NCBI GenBank assembly: GCA_018398805.1
Contig: JAGFBZ010000335.1
Coordinates: forward strand, 186,001-250,000
DNA length: 64,000 nucleotides
Reading direction: 5' to 3'
Source of the DNA: Hirundichthys speculiger
Lineage: Eukaryota > Chordata > Actinopteri > Beloniformes > Exocoetidae
Under the pieces are notes generated by a model. It worked only from the letters and a program-made list of their open reading frames with translations, ran no database searches and was not told the DNA's origin. Below, piece by piece: positions 1 to 11,100 of the stretch (positions are counted from its first letter, which is position 1; each line of letters opens with the position of its first letter). Both the position numbers and the translations under genes were made by a program.

Positions 1-349
1 ATAATGCCAGTTGCCAGAAGTTGCCAAAGTTGCCAGTTGGCAAGTGCTACCTGACTGCCTCAGTATACCTATTACCTAAAAGAAAGTGTTTTTTTTTCCT
101 ATACAAAATGAATGGATGCTATTAGAACCCTAATGCATTTGTTTTATGTTTTATTCTATTTATGTTTAACTTTTCATAACAGGAGATGGTTTTTAGTTTT
201 GCAGTCTTTTTCAAAATAAACAAAAAAGTTAGTCTTACACATGTCTGACTTTTAGTTGCTTTTTTCCCCATTGTACCGAACCCGTACCGAACCGTGACCC
301 CTATACCGTGGTACATACCGAACCGTGACTTGTGTGTACCGTTACACCC

Positions 350-353
<4 letters not shown>
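1..353. mobile_element. Terminal part of a hAT-like non-autonomous DNA element
   Basis: The stretch ends in GTACCGTTACACCCCTAA at about 336-353. Read on the other strand this is the TAGGGGTGTAACGGTAC start shared by a common fish non-autonomous hAT family. Internal sequence repeats short ACCGAACCGTGAC words. The other end lies left of the window or is lost, so neither a target duplication nor a full length can be given. There is no coding potential; the small open frames here are chance. The family assignment is from memory of the terminal motif. Confidence 0.4.

Positions 354-412
<59 letters not shown>
352..412. repeat. (TA)n microsatellite, left block
   Basis: An uninterrupted TA dinucleotide run of about 60 bp. 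It abuts the element at 414-1229, which has a second TA run on its other side, so the two blocks may be one microsatellite split by an insertion. Confidence 0.95.
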
Positions 413-2449
<2,037 letters not shown>

Positions 2450-2952
2450 GGCTGAATTCCAATTCCTCCCTTAACCCTCCATCTCAAAAATGCACACTCC
2501 CATGAAGTGCAAGTGCTGTCCTGATTCTCAGAACATCAAGTTGAGGGACAAGGTTGAGGTCTGTATCGCCCTTAATATTGAGATTCTTCGGTACCACCCT
2601 TGGGAGTAAGGGCTACCCAGAAGGCATTGCATATTTTCGCCAAGACGTCTTCGAAAAGGATGGCGCCGAAAAAAGTATTTTCGTAGTTAATTAAGATATA
2701 AATGTTACAAAACCATCTAATTTTCTTCGTTTTATATAAATAAATATATTATCTTATTCTTTTTCTATTTCTTCTACTTCGTCTTTGTCGTTTTCTTGAC
2801 AGACTGGACGTAGCTTTGCCGTAAGGCCACCCCCCACAGTCTGAAGACGTAACTGTACTCAAGGGGTGTCCCATTTCTAAGTCAAAAGATCACCCTTACA
2901 CTTACTTTGGAGGGCCAGGATTGAGGGTTAAAGGAGAAATTGGAATTGGCCC
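2450..2952. mobile_element. PIF/Harbinger-like MITE with TAA target duplication
   Basis: The left end GGCTGAATTCCAATTCC and the right end on the minus strand GGGCCAATTCCAATTTC are imperfect inverted repeats. They continue into CCTTAACCCTCCA and CTTTAACCCTCAA, so the repeats are about 32 bp long. TAA occurs directly outside both ends (2447-2449 and 2953-2955), the 3-bp target duplication typical of PIF/Harbinger elements. Length is 503 bp with no transposase, so it is a non-autonomous copy. Confidence 0.75.
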
Positions 2953-2955
2953 TAA

Positions 2956-3510
2956 ATACGCTTGTGTAATTTGGACGATGTACAGAACAGGGGAGATTTT
3001 ATTCATTAATATTCAGAAAAAAGAGTCTCAACAGTGTTTGATTTCTTTTTGATACAACATCTTCTGCCTTTTAAAAAAAAACACCCTTTCACAAAGTACA
3101 GAAGATGATGTGCACAAAAACAGAGCATGATTATATAAATGGGGGTCCAGTCATTTTAGCCTCTCCCAGTATTCTGGAGGGTTATTAGGAGTTATCAAAT
3201 CCTCCTCTTCCTACCTGGCTCCATCATCTAACCCATCCTTCTCTCCTGAATCTCATAAACTATCTCCAAACTATACAAACACTATCCAAACTATCAAATC
3301 TCTATCCAAACTCTGAACAACTCTCTCAACAACCCACATCTTGAATGGAGCCTAAGGGGTTTGTATCACTTTTTGTGTTTGTCCAGCCGGGCAGCGAAGC
3401 TTCAGACGTTATCATTTTTGGCTCCTCCCCTAAATGAAGCAAGCTTCACTGAAACGGCACGTCTCTACTGACACATGCCTCCAAGCATCTCGTAACATCA
3501 CTAGTTGATC
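2956..3510 (+). mobile_element. 3-prime end fragment of a hAT element related to the one at 50.3-52.4 kb
   Basis: This segment resembles 51.89-52.43 kb. Shared words include CTTGTGTA followed by TTTGGAC, the ACACCCTTTCACA motif, runs of TATCCAAACT, TTGAATGGAGCCT, and TTTTGGCTCCTCCCC followed by AAATGAAGC. It ends in AACATCACTA, the same terminal CATCACTA seen at 52.43 kb. It is therefore a second, 5-prime-truncated copy of the same fish hAT family, cut on the left by the Harbinger-like MITE. No coding part remains. Confidence 0.65.
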
Positions 3511-3976
3511 AATAACATTGACACAGCAGCCAAAGTGAGCGCATGCACCTTGACCTGGAGTGCAGCGTTTCCGACTCAAGCTTCTCTACGTGGGGGTGTA
3601 GGTTGAGAAGCCAACAAAAGGGGGGGGGGCATCTAGAAGAGGGCGAGTAGCATGGTGGGAGTGCACAGTAAGTCCTCAGACATAGTTCACAGTTCTTGTG
3701 ATGAGATGTTATTGGGCCCTGGAGCACGTTGGCCATTAGATTTAAAGCTGCAAACCTTGCTGATGCTCGAACATTCAACCGCCACCCCCATATCCAGCTG
3801 TAGACCAAATATCAGGATGGGGGATTTCAGTCGTGGTTAAATCCCTCCCCATCCTGATGTAGGTGTTATCACTGGGATGTGAAGAGCTCAGGGCCTATCC
3901 TCCAAACTAGATATTGGTTATAAAATTGTTATAATGAAACACTGCTGAGCTGATTTAGTTTTTTCCAGTGACTCAC
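3511..3976. other. myo15b: Intron sequence downstream of the myosin P-loop exon
   Basis: This is the start of the intron that follows the exon at 3977-4070 on the minus strand. A short inverted repeat, CAGGATGGGG and CCCCATCCTG, lies at about 3812-3860. I saw no further motor exon between here and position 1, so the rest of the myosin gene should lie left of the window. Confidence 0.5.
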
Positions 3977-4070
3977 CTGTCGGAGGTCATTGTTCCTGCC
4001 CTGATACAAGGAGCTGAGGTAGTCGATGATGAGCTTGGTGGTCTCTGTTTTCCCTGAACCACTCTGCCCA
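3977..4070 (-). CDS. myo15b: Myosin motor exon with P-loop
   Basis: This 94-nt exon has acceptor CTCCTGCAG and donor CAG/GTGAGT. Its first base completes a Ser codon started in the previous exon, and it then encodes 31 residues beginning GQSGSGKTETTKLIIDYL. This is the nucleotide-binding P-loop and following helix of the myosin motor, where ATP is bound and hydrolysed. The myosin consensus is GESGSGKT or GESGAGKT; here the Glu is Gln. The Lys and Thr that contact the phosphates and Mg are kept. The exon ends in phase 0 after NDLRQ. Class XV or a divergent relative is inferred. That it is a myosin motor is close to certain. Confidence 0.93.
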
Positions 4071-4691
4071 CTGCAGGAGAAGAACAGTATTGGACAAATA
4101 CTCACCGACCACCGAGGAATAAAGATGACATGAAATAATGGTTTAATATGATTATATTGAAAAAAATAAGATTTGATTGAGAAAAAAGGGACTGCCTTAC
4201 CTGTGGGGGAGGAAGGGACAGATGGTTGTGCCAAGTAAACGAAACAAGGACTAGCTAACCACTGAACTGAAGGTCAAAAATCAGACAAAAACCTCAGTAA
4301 CTTGTATAAACTTATAGACATATACGAGGGCCGGCAGCAACTGCTACACAACTGAACTAGACAGCAGTCTGACTTCAGGTTTACAGCACTGTTAAAGGAA
4401 CTGGACCGCATGGTACCACAACACAGACCCGTCAGGTCTGCAGCATCCAGGTGAAGCCTTAGAACAACTGATAAGAGGACAGAGGTCTGAACCAGAACCA
4501 GAACCAGCCTGGTCCAGTGAGGTGCCTTTAAAGCAGACCAGCTCATCCAGCACAGAGAACAGACCAGGCAGAGAAAGACTAGAGGCTGCACGTAACACCA
4601 CCATATAAATCTGCATCTGTAGAGATCCTAGTTGGTGTAAAACACTAAACCTGAATCAGGATGCAGACAGAGCTCAAACTGATGTGATCAC

Positions 4692-4766
4692 CTGATGATG
4701 ATGCACTGCTCCTGAGGAGAGTCCTGAGAGAGCTGGAAGGCAGAGTCAGCAATGGCGTACACGTGG
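4692..4766 (-). CDS. myo15b: Myosin motor exon before the P-loop
   Basis: This 75-nt exon has acceptor TCTGCCGCAG and donor ATCATCAG/GTGATC. One base completes the Pro codon of the previous exon. It encodes HVYAIADSAFQLSQDS, then PQEQCIII and the first two bases of Ser. The pattern PH-hydrophobic-AIAD and the QCIIISG leading into the P-loop are the standard motor-domain sequence just before the nucleotide site. GTGATC is a weaker donor than the others, but phase continuity with 3977-4070 is exact. Confidence 0.92.
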
Positions 4767-4868
4767 CTGCGGCAGAGAGCAACACCATGCCAGACATTAC
4801 AAATACAGTACTGGGGGGCTCTGAGGGGTTGGAGCTGTGGTCATACGGCTGAAATGAGGGTTTCTCAC

Positions 4869-4978
4869 GGTGAGAGGCTCTGCCGCTCTTTGCCTTTGTA
4901 CTTGTGCCTCATCTCCTCCGTGAACATGTGCAGAGGCTTGAAGGGGTTGACAGACAGCAGGATGTTTCCAATGTAAGT
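4869..4978 (-). CDS. myo15b: Myosin motor exon (TYIGNILLSVNPF)
   Basis: This 110-nt exon has acceptor GTCTTTGCAG and donor TCACC/GTGAGA. It encodes TYIGNILLSVNPFKPLHM and continues through a basic stretch (MRHKYKGKER) to a split Pro codon. YIG-x-hydrophobic-LVSVNP is the diagnostic N-terminal myosin motor motif. Here it reads YIGNILLSVNPF, where human MYO15A has YIGSILVSVNPY. The departure from the vertebrate MYO15A consensus after this motif favours Myo15b or a related divergent class. Confidence 0.93.
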
Positions 4979-5257
4979 CTGCAAAGACAGTTTCACAGAC
5001 GATGATGGAACGCAGAAACAGGACATAACCAACATAATGTTGGTGTCTGTGAACAGGTTCACAAACCTCTGTAGACCTCTATTCCAACCCACCATCAATG
5101 CACCTCTGCCTTCAAAAACCGACAGGATCTTCAGAAACATTCAAAGAAGCTAGAGGCCACCAACCACTGACATCCTCATGCTTTTGCTTCAGACTAAAAA
5201 CCCTCGGGTGTGATGAACCTTCCATAAAGGGATCTGGTGGTTGAAGGTCAGACTTAC

Positions 5258-5321
5258 GTAGATGAAGTCATGCTGAAACCTCTTCTTCAGGTTCAGAAGC
5301 ACCGAGCTCTCAGACACCTCT
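5258..5321 (-). CDS. myo15b: Myosin motor exon (ESSVLLNLKKRF)
   Basis: This 64-nt exon has acceptor ATGTTTTCAG and donor ATCTAC/GTAAGT, a near-perfect donor. Its first base completes a Glu codon. The rest encodes EVSESSVLLNLKKRFQHDF then IY. The VLxNLKxRF-x-x-x-x-IY pattern directly precedes TYIG in myosins, matching the next exon in phase 0. Confidence 0.92.
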
Positions 5322-5393
5322 CTGAAAACATCCATCAACAGAGCTGAAACTGTGCATGGACAGTAAAAACACCACACATATGTGTGGACTTAC

Positions 5394-5458
5394 TCCAGCT
5401 GGGACAGGTCCTCCACCTCATCCAGCTCCATGGCTCTGCTGCTGCCAGGCATCAGCAC
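5394..5458 (-). CDS. myo15b: Myosin exon at the start of the motor (DEVEDLSQLE)
   Basis: This 65-nt exon has acceptor CTCCTGCTCAG and donor CTGGA/GTAAGT. It encodes VLMPGSSRAMELDEVEDL, then SQL and a split Glu. The acidic VEDLxQL motif corresponds to GVEDMTQLEDL at the start of the MYO15A motor. It begins in phase 0, matching the phase-0 end of the exon at 31767-31943 some 26 kb away. A Rex1 LINE fragment starts only about 20 nt upstream of the acceptor, so most of the functional branch-point region must be LINE sequence. Confidence 0.88.
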
Positions 5459-5477
5459 CTGAGCAGGAGAAGACATT

Positions 5478-5800
5478 TCATTGCACTGATTATACCCAGC
5501 TGTACTTATCTATGAAACCAGAGGAAACAAAACCTTTGGCTAAACTTCAAGGGTGTCTTAATGACATTAAGTCCTGGATGTCCTCTAACTTTTTGCTTCT
5601 AAACTCAGATAAAACAGAGGCTATTGTCTTTGGTCCCAAACACCTGAGGAATGGATTAACTGGGTTTACGCTGGCTTCCAGCACAGCTGTGAAAAACCTT
5701 GGAGTCATTTTTGATCAGGATATGTCATTTAAGCAGCATATTAATCAGGTTTTCAGACAGCCTTTTTTCATCTCCGAAATATTGCCAAGATCAGGAGCAT
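5478..5800 (+). mobile_element. Rex1-type LINE reverse-transcriptase fragment
   Basis: Translation on the plus strand gives HCTDYTQLYLSMKPEE, then KSWMSSNFLLLNSDKTE and VKNLGVIFDQDMSF. These are the palm and thumb segments of teleost Rex1/Babar-type reverse transcriptases. The catalytic YADD/CADD-like position reads TDY here, so the site is destroyed. The fragment lies in the myosin intron in antisense orientation, immediately next to the acceptor of exon 5394-5458. It lacks both LINE ends. Confidence 0.8.
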
Positions 5801-5837
5801 CCCACGGAGCCCTGGAGGGGACATGAAGGGAAAAAAT

Positions 5838-5868
5838 CGAGATCTCGAGTTTCAAACTCGAGATCTCG
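5838..5868. repeat. 15-bp inverted repeat built from CTCGAGATCTCGAG
   Basis: CGAGATCTCGAGTTT, one central base, then the exact reverse complement. Each arm is itself nearly palindromic, so the site can fold in several ways. A further CTCGAGTTTGATC follows. It probably marks one end of a small DNA element, but no partner was found. Confidence 0.85.
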
Positions 5869-6173
5869 AGTTTGATCTGGCTTCTGCAGCAGAGACGGAG
5901 ATGGAGAGATGCAGAGAGCCGGAGGCGAGAAGGAGGGAGAGAGCCAGTCCTGCCCCCTCAGCGAGAGAGGCAGCTGGGGCACACTCAAAAAAATAATTAA
6001 GCCAAAAACATGGACTTTATGTATTTTAATTACATGTAAATTTTCCATGTAATTCCACTGGATAAGTTCAAAGTAAACAGTCAAATTAAATGCAGTGTTT
6101 TTATCATGTATATTTCATTTAAATTAAAAGGTTAACTTATATTACTACATAACGTTTGAGTTAACTTCATTAA
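5869..6173. other. Intron sequence, no gene seen
   Basis: Purine-rich (GAGAGA) sequence to about 5975, then AT-rich sequence leading into the 56-bp tandem array. No exon with splice sites continuing the myosin frame was recognised. Confidence 0.5.
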
Positions 6174-6615
6174 TACACATAAAGTTAATGTGAACTTTTA
6201 CATAAACCTTATGTTGCTTATTCAATAATTACATATAAAGTTAATGTGAACTTTTACATAAACCTTATGTTGCTTATTCAATAATTACATATAAAGTTAA
6301 TGTGAATTTTTACATAAACCTTATGTTGCTTATTCAATAATTACATATAAAGTTAATGTGAACTTTTACATAAACCTTATGTTGCTTATTCAATAATTAC
6401 ATATAAAGTTAATGTGAACTTTTACATAAACCTTATGTGGCTTATTCAATAATTATATATAAAGCTATTGTGAACTTTTACATAAACCTTGTTATTTATT
6501 CAATAATAACATATAAAGTTAATGTGGACTTCTACATAAACCTTATATTGCTTATTCAATATTAACATATAAAGTTAATGTGAACTTTTACATAAACCTT
6601 ATGTGTTTATTCAAG
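6174..6615. repeat. 56-bp tandem repeat, about 8 copies
   Basis: Unit starts fall at 6231, 6287, 6343 and 6399, then about every 56 bp to about 6566. The unit begins ACATATAAAGTTAATGTGAA and contains ACATAAACCTTATGTTGC. The first five copies are nearly identical; the right-hand copies carry substitutions and small deletions. The unit is AT-rich and noncoding. Confidence 0.93.
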
Positions 6616-7707
6616 CATCCCACACACAAAAGTTCTGAAAAAGATTACTTTATTGCAAACCCAACAGTACTGGAGTATAAAAGCCCACGGCATTACGCCA
6701 TAACCAGTAAATCTGACTAAGTGCAGTCTGAAGACATTTTTAGCTCAGAATAAAAACTCAGTTACAATATTATTAAAATAATACAAAAACAAGAGCTTCA
6801 AATGAGGGCTAAATAATATTGTTAAAAAATAAAATGAGCTGGGGTCCCAGTAAACACAGTAAAACAGCATTAAAGTGCTCTGTCCTTTCAGGTTTTGTCT
6901 GTAATAAACATAAAAACAGTCTGTTCAGACATGAAAAAACAATCACTGAACTTTTTTTCCTCCAAAACTACATTGTGCACCTTTAATTTAACGATAAAAC
7001 CTAAAGCTCAAATGCACACCTATTACCGCTACTATTATAACCTGGCAACTCTGCATTTCTGTGATTTCTTTTACCTCACGACTAAGGCCACGTCCCCACG
7101 GCGCCGAAGCCGGTTCTGGTGTGAAGACGCTGGTGAAAATGCAGATTAGGGTTTTGCCGTCCCCACGAAACCGCTGTAGTACATATTACAAAGCTGCGGG
7201 TGGTGCTACGATGATCACAGAGTAACGCTTTCACACTAGAACCGAAAGGAACTTTTCTTTCAAGAAAATGTTCCAACAGGGGTCACGAAAAGCTGGGACA
7301 CTGCGCGCTTCTCCGCCTCCTGCCCCCGCTTTCCTCATTAATTAAAAAAAAATTTTAAAAAAAAACACGTCGAAGCGGCCATCTGAGAAACTGGCGAAGA
7401 AGCGGAGGAACTACTGGCTGACTCCCAGGTACAGGACAGAGCAGCTTCTCCGAGATTATTATGTGTCTGGTGATTCAGTGTTCTGCTAGTTTAGCCAGGA
7501 CACGATTGAATGGACACGAAAATATACGTGCGAGGATCACTGGACGAGTGAAAAGCACAAACATAAAAAGGCGAGAATCCCTCACTGATCTAAACACAAA
7601 GAGGCTGTAACAGCTGGAACAGCTAAAAAAAAAAACACACTGACACACGCAACCAGTGTTCAGTGCTTTAGATTTCATAGCGTCTACATCAGCTGTAGTA
7701 AATATAG
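6616..7707. other. Intron sequence with DNA-transposon-like fragment
   Basis: No coding exon was recognised. Around 7083 the sequence TAAGGCCACGTCCCCACG looks like the terminal repeat of a fish DNA transposon (TAA followed by GGCCACGTCC), but I could not find its partner end. Small open frames here lack any recognisable motif. Confidence 0.4.
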
Positions 7708-7797
7708 TTTATTCTGTTATCAGACACATAGTTTGTCATGACGTACCTGAAAAATGTCAGGTACGTCATGACAAACTATGTCTGATAACAGAATAAA
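7708..7797. repeat. Long hairpin with about 41-bp arms
   Basis: TTTATTCTGTTATCAGACA near 7708 pairs with TGTCTGATAACAGAATAAA ending at 7797. TAGTTTGTCATGACGTACC pairs with its reverse complement in the second arm. There is one 2-nt bulge and a 6-nt loop (7751-7756). The long, nearly perfect stem suggests a recent fold-back or the fused ends of a DNA element. Confidence 0.92.
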
Positions 7798-8137
7798 TTA
7801 AACAAGCTAAAATGATTAGTTTACAGCTGTTGAAATTCCTTTCTTTTTTTCACTTTAAATGGAATTTACCTATTTTAGTTGTTTTTTCTTGAATGTTTTT
7901 CTTTGTCATAAAATGAACGTTTTATTGGACACAATATGTTTAAAAGTATGATAACAGTAACGTTTACAGTTATAATTGCATAAATTGTCTATATTTCATT
8001 ATTTTATATAATGTATTGGGGTTAAATTTGCATAAAATGCTTAAAACGGAATTCTCAAAAATTAAAAACCGAAAAACACCGAAAATGAAAAAAATCAAAA
8101 AGGAATTTGAGAAAAAAATGAAACAGATTTCATAGGG
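7798..8137. mobile_element. AT-rich flank ending in a transposon-like terminus next to the 36-bp array
   Basis: Sequence immediately left of the array ends GATTTCATAGGGCCCTAC. Read in reverse this is TAGGGCCCTATGAAATC, the style of terminus used by many fish hAT-like non-autonomous elements. A run of AAACCGAAAAACACCGAAAA precedes it. The matching end was not found, so the call is tentative. It places an element boundary at the left edge of the minisatellite. Confidence 0.35.
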
Positions 8138-11100
8138 CCCTACATCAGGAGTCATCGGGTCTGCTAGATAACCAGGAGAATCAGGAGTTATCAGGTCTTG
8201 TAGATAACCAGGAGCATCAGGACTTATCGGGTCTGCTAGATAGCCAGGAGCATCAGGAGTTATCGGGTCTGCTAGATAACCAGGAGCATCAGGAGTTATC
8301 TGGTCTGCTAGATAACCAGGAGCATCAGGAGTCATCTGGTCTGCTAGATAACCAAGAGCATCAGGAGTTATCAGGTCTGCTAAATAACCAAAAGCATCAG
8401 GAGTTATCTGGTCTGCTAGATAACCAGGAGCATCAGGAGTTATCGGGTCTGCTAGATAACCAGGAGTATCAGGAGTTATCAGGTCTGCTAGATAACCAGG
8501 AGCATCAGGAGTTATCAGGTCTGATAGATAACCAGGAGCATCAGGATAACCAGGAGCATCAGGAGTTATCAGGTCTGATAGATAACCAGGAGCATAAGGG
8601 GCATCAGGAGTTATCAGGTCTGATAGATAACCAGGAGCTTTATAAGGAAGTTATCAGGTCTGCTATATAACCAGGAGCATCAGGAGTTATCAGGTCTTGT
8701 AGATAACCAGGAGCATCAGGAGTTATCGGGTCTGCGAGATAACCAGAAGAATCAGGAGTCATCGGGTCCGATAGATAACCAGGAGAATCAGGAGTTATCA
8801 GGTCTGATAGGTAACCAGGAGCATCAGGAGTCATCGGGTCTGCTAGATAACCAGGAGCATCAGAGCATCAGGGTTATCAGGTCTGATAGATAACCAGGAG
8901 CATCAGGAGTTATCAGGTCTGCTAGATAACCAGGAGCATCAGGAGTTATCGGGTCTGATAGATAACCAGGAGCATCAGGAGTTATCAGGTCTGCTAGATA
9001 GATAACCAGGAGCATCAGGAGTTATCAGGTCTGCTAGATAACCAGGAGCATCAGGAGTTATCAGGTCTGCTAGATAACCAGGAGCATCAGGAGTTATCAG
9101 TCTGTAGATAACCAGAGCATCAGGAGTTATCAGGTCTCTAGATAACCAGGAGCATCAGGAGTTATCAGGTCTGATAGATAACCAGGAGCATCAGGAGTTA
9201 TCAGGTCTGATAGATAACCAGGAGCATCAGGAGTTATCAGGTCTGCTAGATAACCAGGAGCATCAGGAGTTATCAGGTCTGATAGATAACCAGGAGCATC
9301 AGGAGTTATCAGGTCTGATAGATAACCAGGAGCATCAGGAGTTATCAGGTCTGCTAGATAACCAGGAGCATCAGGAGTTATCAGGTCTGCTAGATAACCA
9401 GGAGCATCAGGAGTTATCAAGTCTGCTAGATAACCAGGAGCATCAGGAGTTATCAGGTCTGATAGATAACCAGGAGCATCAGGAGTTATCAGGTCTGATA
9501 GATAACCAGGAGCATCAGGAGTTATCATCAGGTCTGCTAGATAACCAGGAGCATCAGGAGTTATCAGGTCTGCTAGATAACCAGGAGCATCAGGAGTTAT
9601 CAGGTCTGATAGATAACCAGGAGCATCAGGAGTTATCAGGTCTGCTAGATAACCAGGAGCATCAGGAGTTATCAGGTCTGCTAGATAACCAGGAGCATCA
9701 GGAGTTATCAGGTCTGCTAGATAACCAGGAGCATCAGGAGTTATCAGGTCTGATAGATAACCAGGAGCATCAGGAGTTATCAGGTCTGATAGATAACCAG
9801 GAGCATCAGGAGTTATCAGGTCTGCTAGATAACCAGGAGCATCAGGAGTTATCAGGTCTGCTAGATAACCAGGAGCATCAGGAGTTATCAGGTCTGCTAG
9901 ATAACCAGGAGCAGCATCAGGAGTTATCAGGTCTGCTAGATAACCAGGAGCATCAGGAGTTATCAGGTCTGATAGATAACCAGGAGCATCAGGAGTTATC
10001 AGGTCTGCTAGATAACCAGGAGCATCAGGAGTTATCAGGTCTGCTAGATAACCAGGAGCATCAGGAGTTATCAGGTCTGATAGATAACCAGGAGAGCATC
10101 AGGAGTTATCAGGTTCTGATAGATAACCAGGAGCATCAGGAGTTATCAGGTCTGCTAGATAACCAGGAGCATCAGGAGATATCAGGTCTAGATAACCAGG
10201 AGCATCAGGAGTTATCAGGTCTGCTAGATAACCAGAGCATCAGGGTCTGCTAGATAACCAGGAGCATCAGGAGTTATCGGGTCTGCTAGATAACCAGAAG
10301 CATCAGGAGTTATCGGGTCTGATAGATAACCAGGAGAATCAGGAGTTATCAGGTCTGATAGATAACCAGGAGCATCAGGAGTTATCAGGTCTGCTAGATA
10401 ACCAGGAGCATCAGAAGTTATCAGGTCTCTAGATAACCAGGAGCATCAGGAGTTATCAGGTCTGCTAGATAACCAGGAGCATCAGGAGTTATCAGGTCTG
10501 ATAGATAACCAGGAGCATCAGGAGTTATCAGGTCTGCTAGATAACCAGGAGCATCAGGAGTTATCAGGTCTGATAGATAACCAGGAGCATCAGGAGTTAT
10601 CAGGTCTGCTAGATAACCAGGAGCATCAGGAGTTATCAGGTCTGATAGATAACCAGGAGCATCAGGAGTTATCAGGTCTGATAGATAACCAGGAGCATCA
10701 GGAGTTATCAGGTCTGCTAGATAACCAGGAGCATCAGGAGTTATCAGTCTGATAGATAACCAGGAGCATCAGGAGTTATCAGGTCTGTCTGATAGATAAC
10801 CAGGAGCATCAGGAGTTATCAGGTCTGCTAGATAGATAACCAGGAGCATCAGGAGTTATCAGGTCTGATAGATAACCAGATATAAGAGCATCAGGAGTTA
10901 TCAGGTCTGATAGATAACCAGGAGCATCAGAGTTATCAGGTCTGCTAGATAACCAGGAGCATCAGGAATTCAGGTCTGCTAGATAACCAGGAGCCATCAG
11001 GAGTTATCAGGTCTGCTAGATAACCAGGAGCATCAGGAGTTATCAGGTCTGCTAGATAACCAGGAGCATCAGGAGTTATCAGGTCTGCTAGATAACCAGA

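Noticed and set aside
3509..3840. Additional myosin motor exon left of the P-loop exon
   Set aside because: Open frames exist but none shows the expected next motor motif or phase-0 acceptor; the sequence is transposon-derived or intronic.
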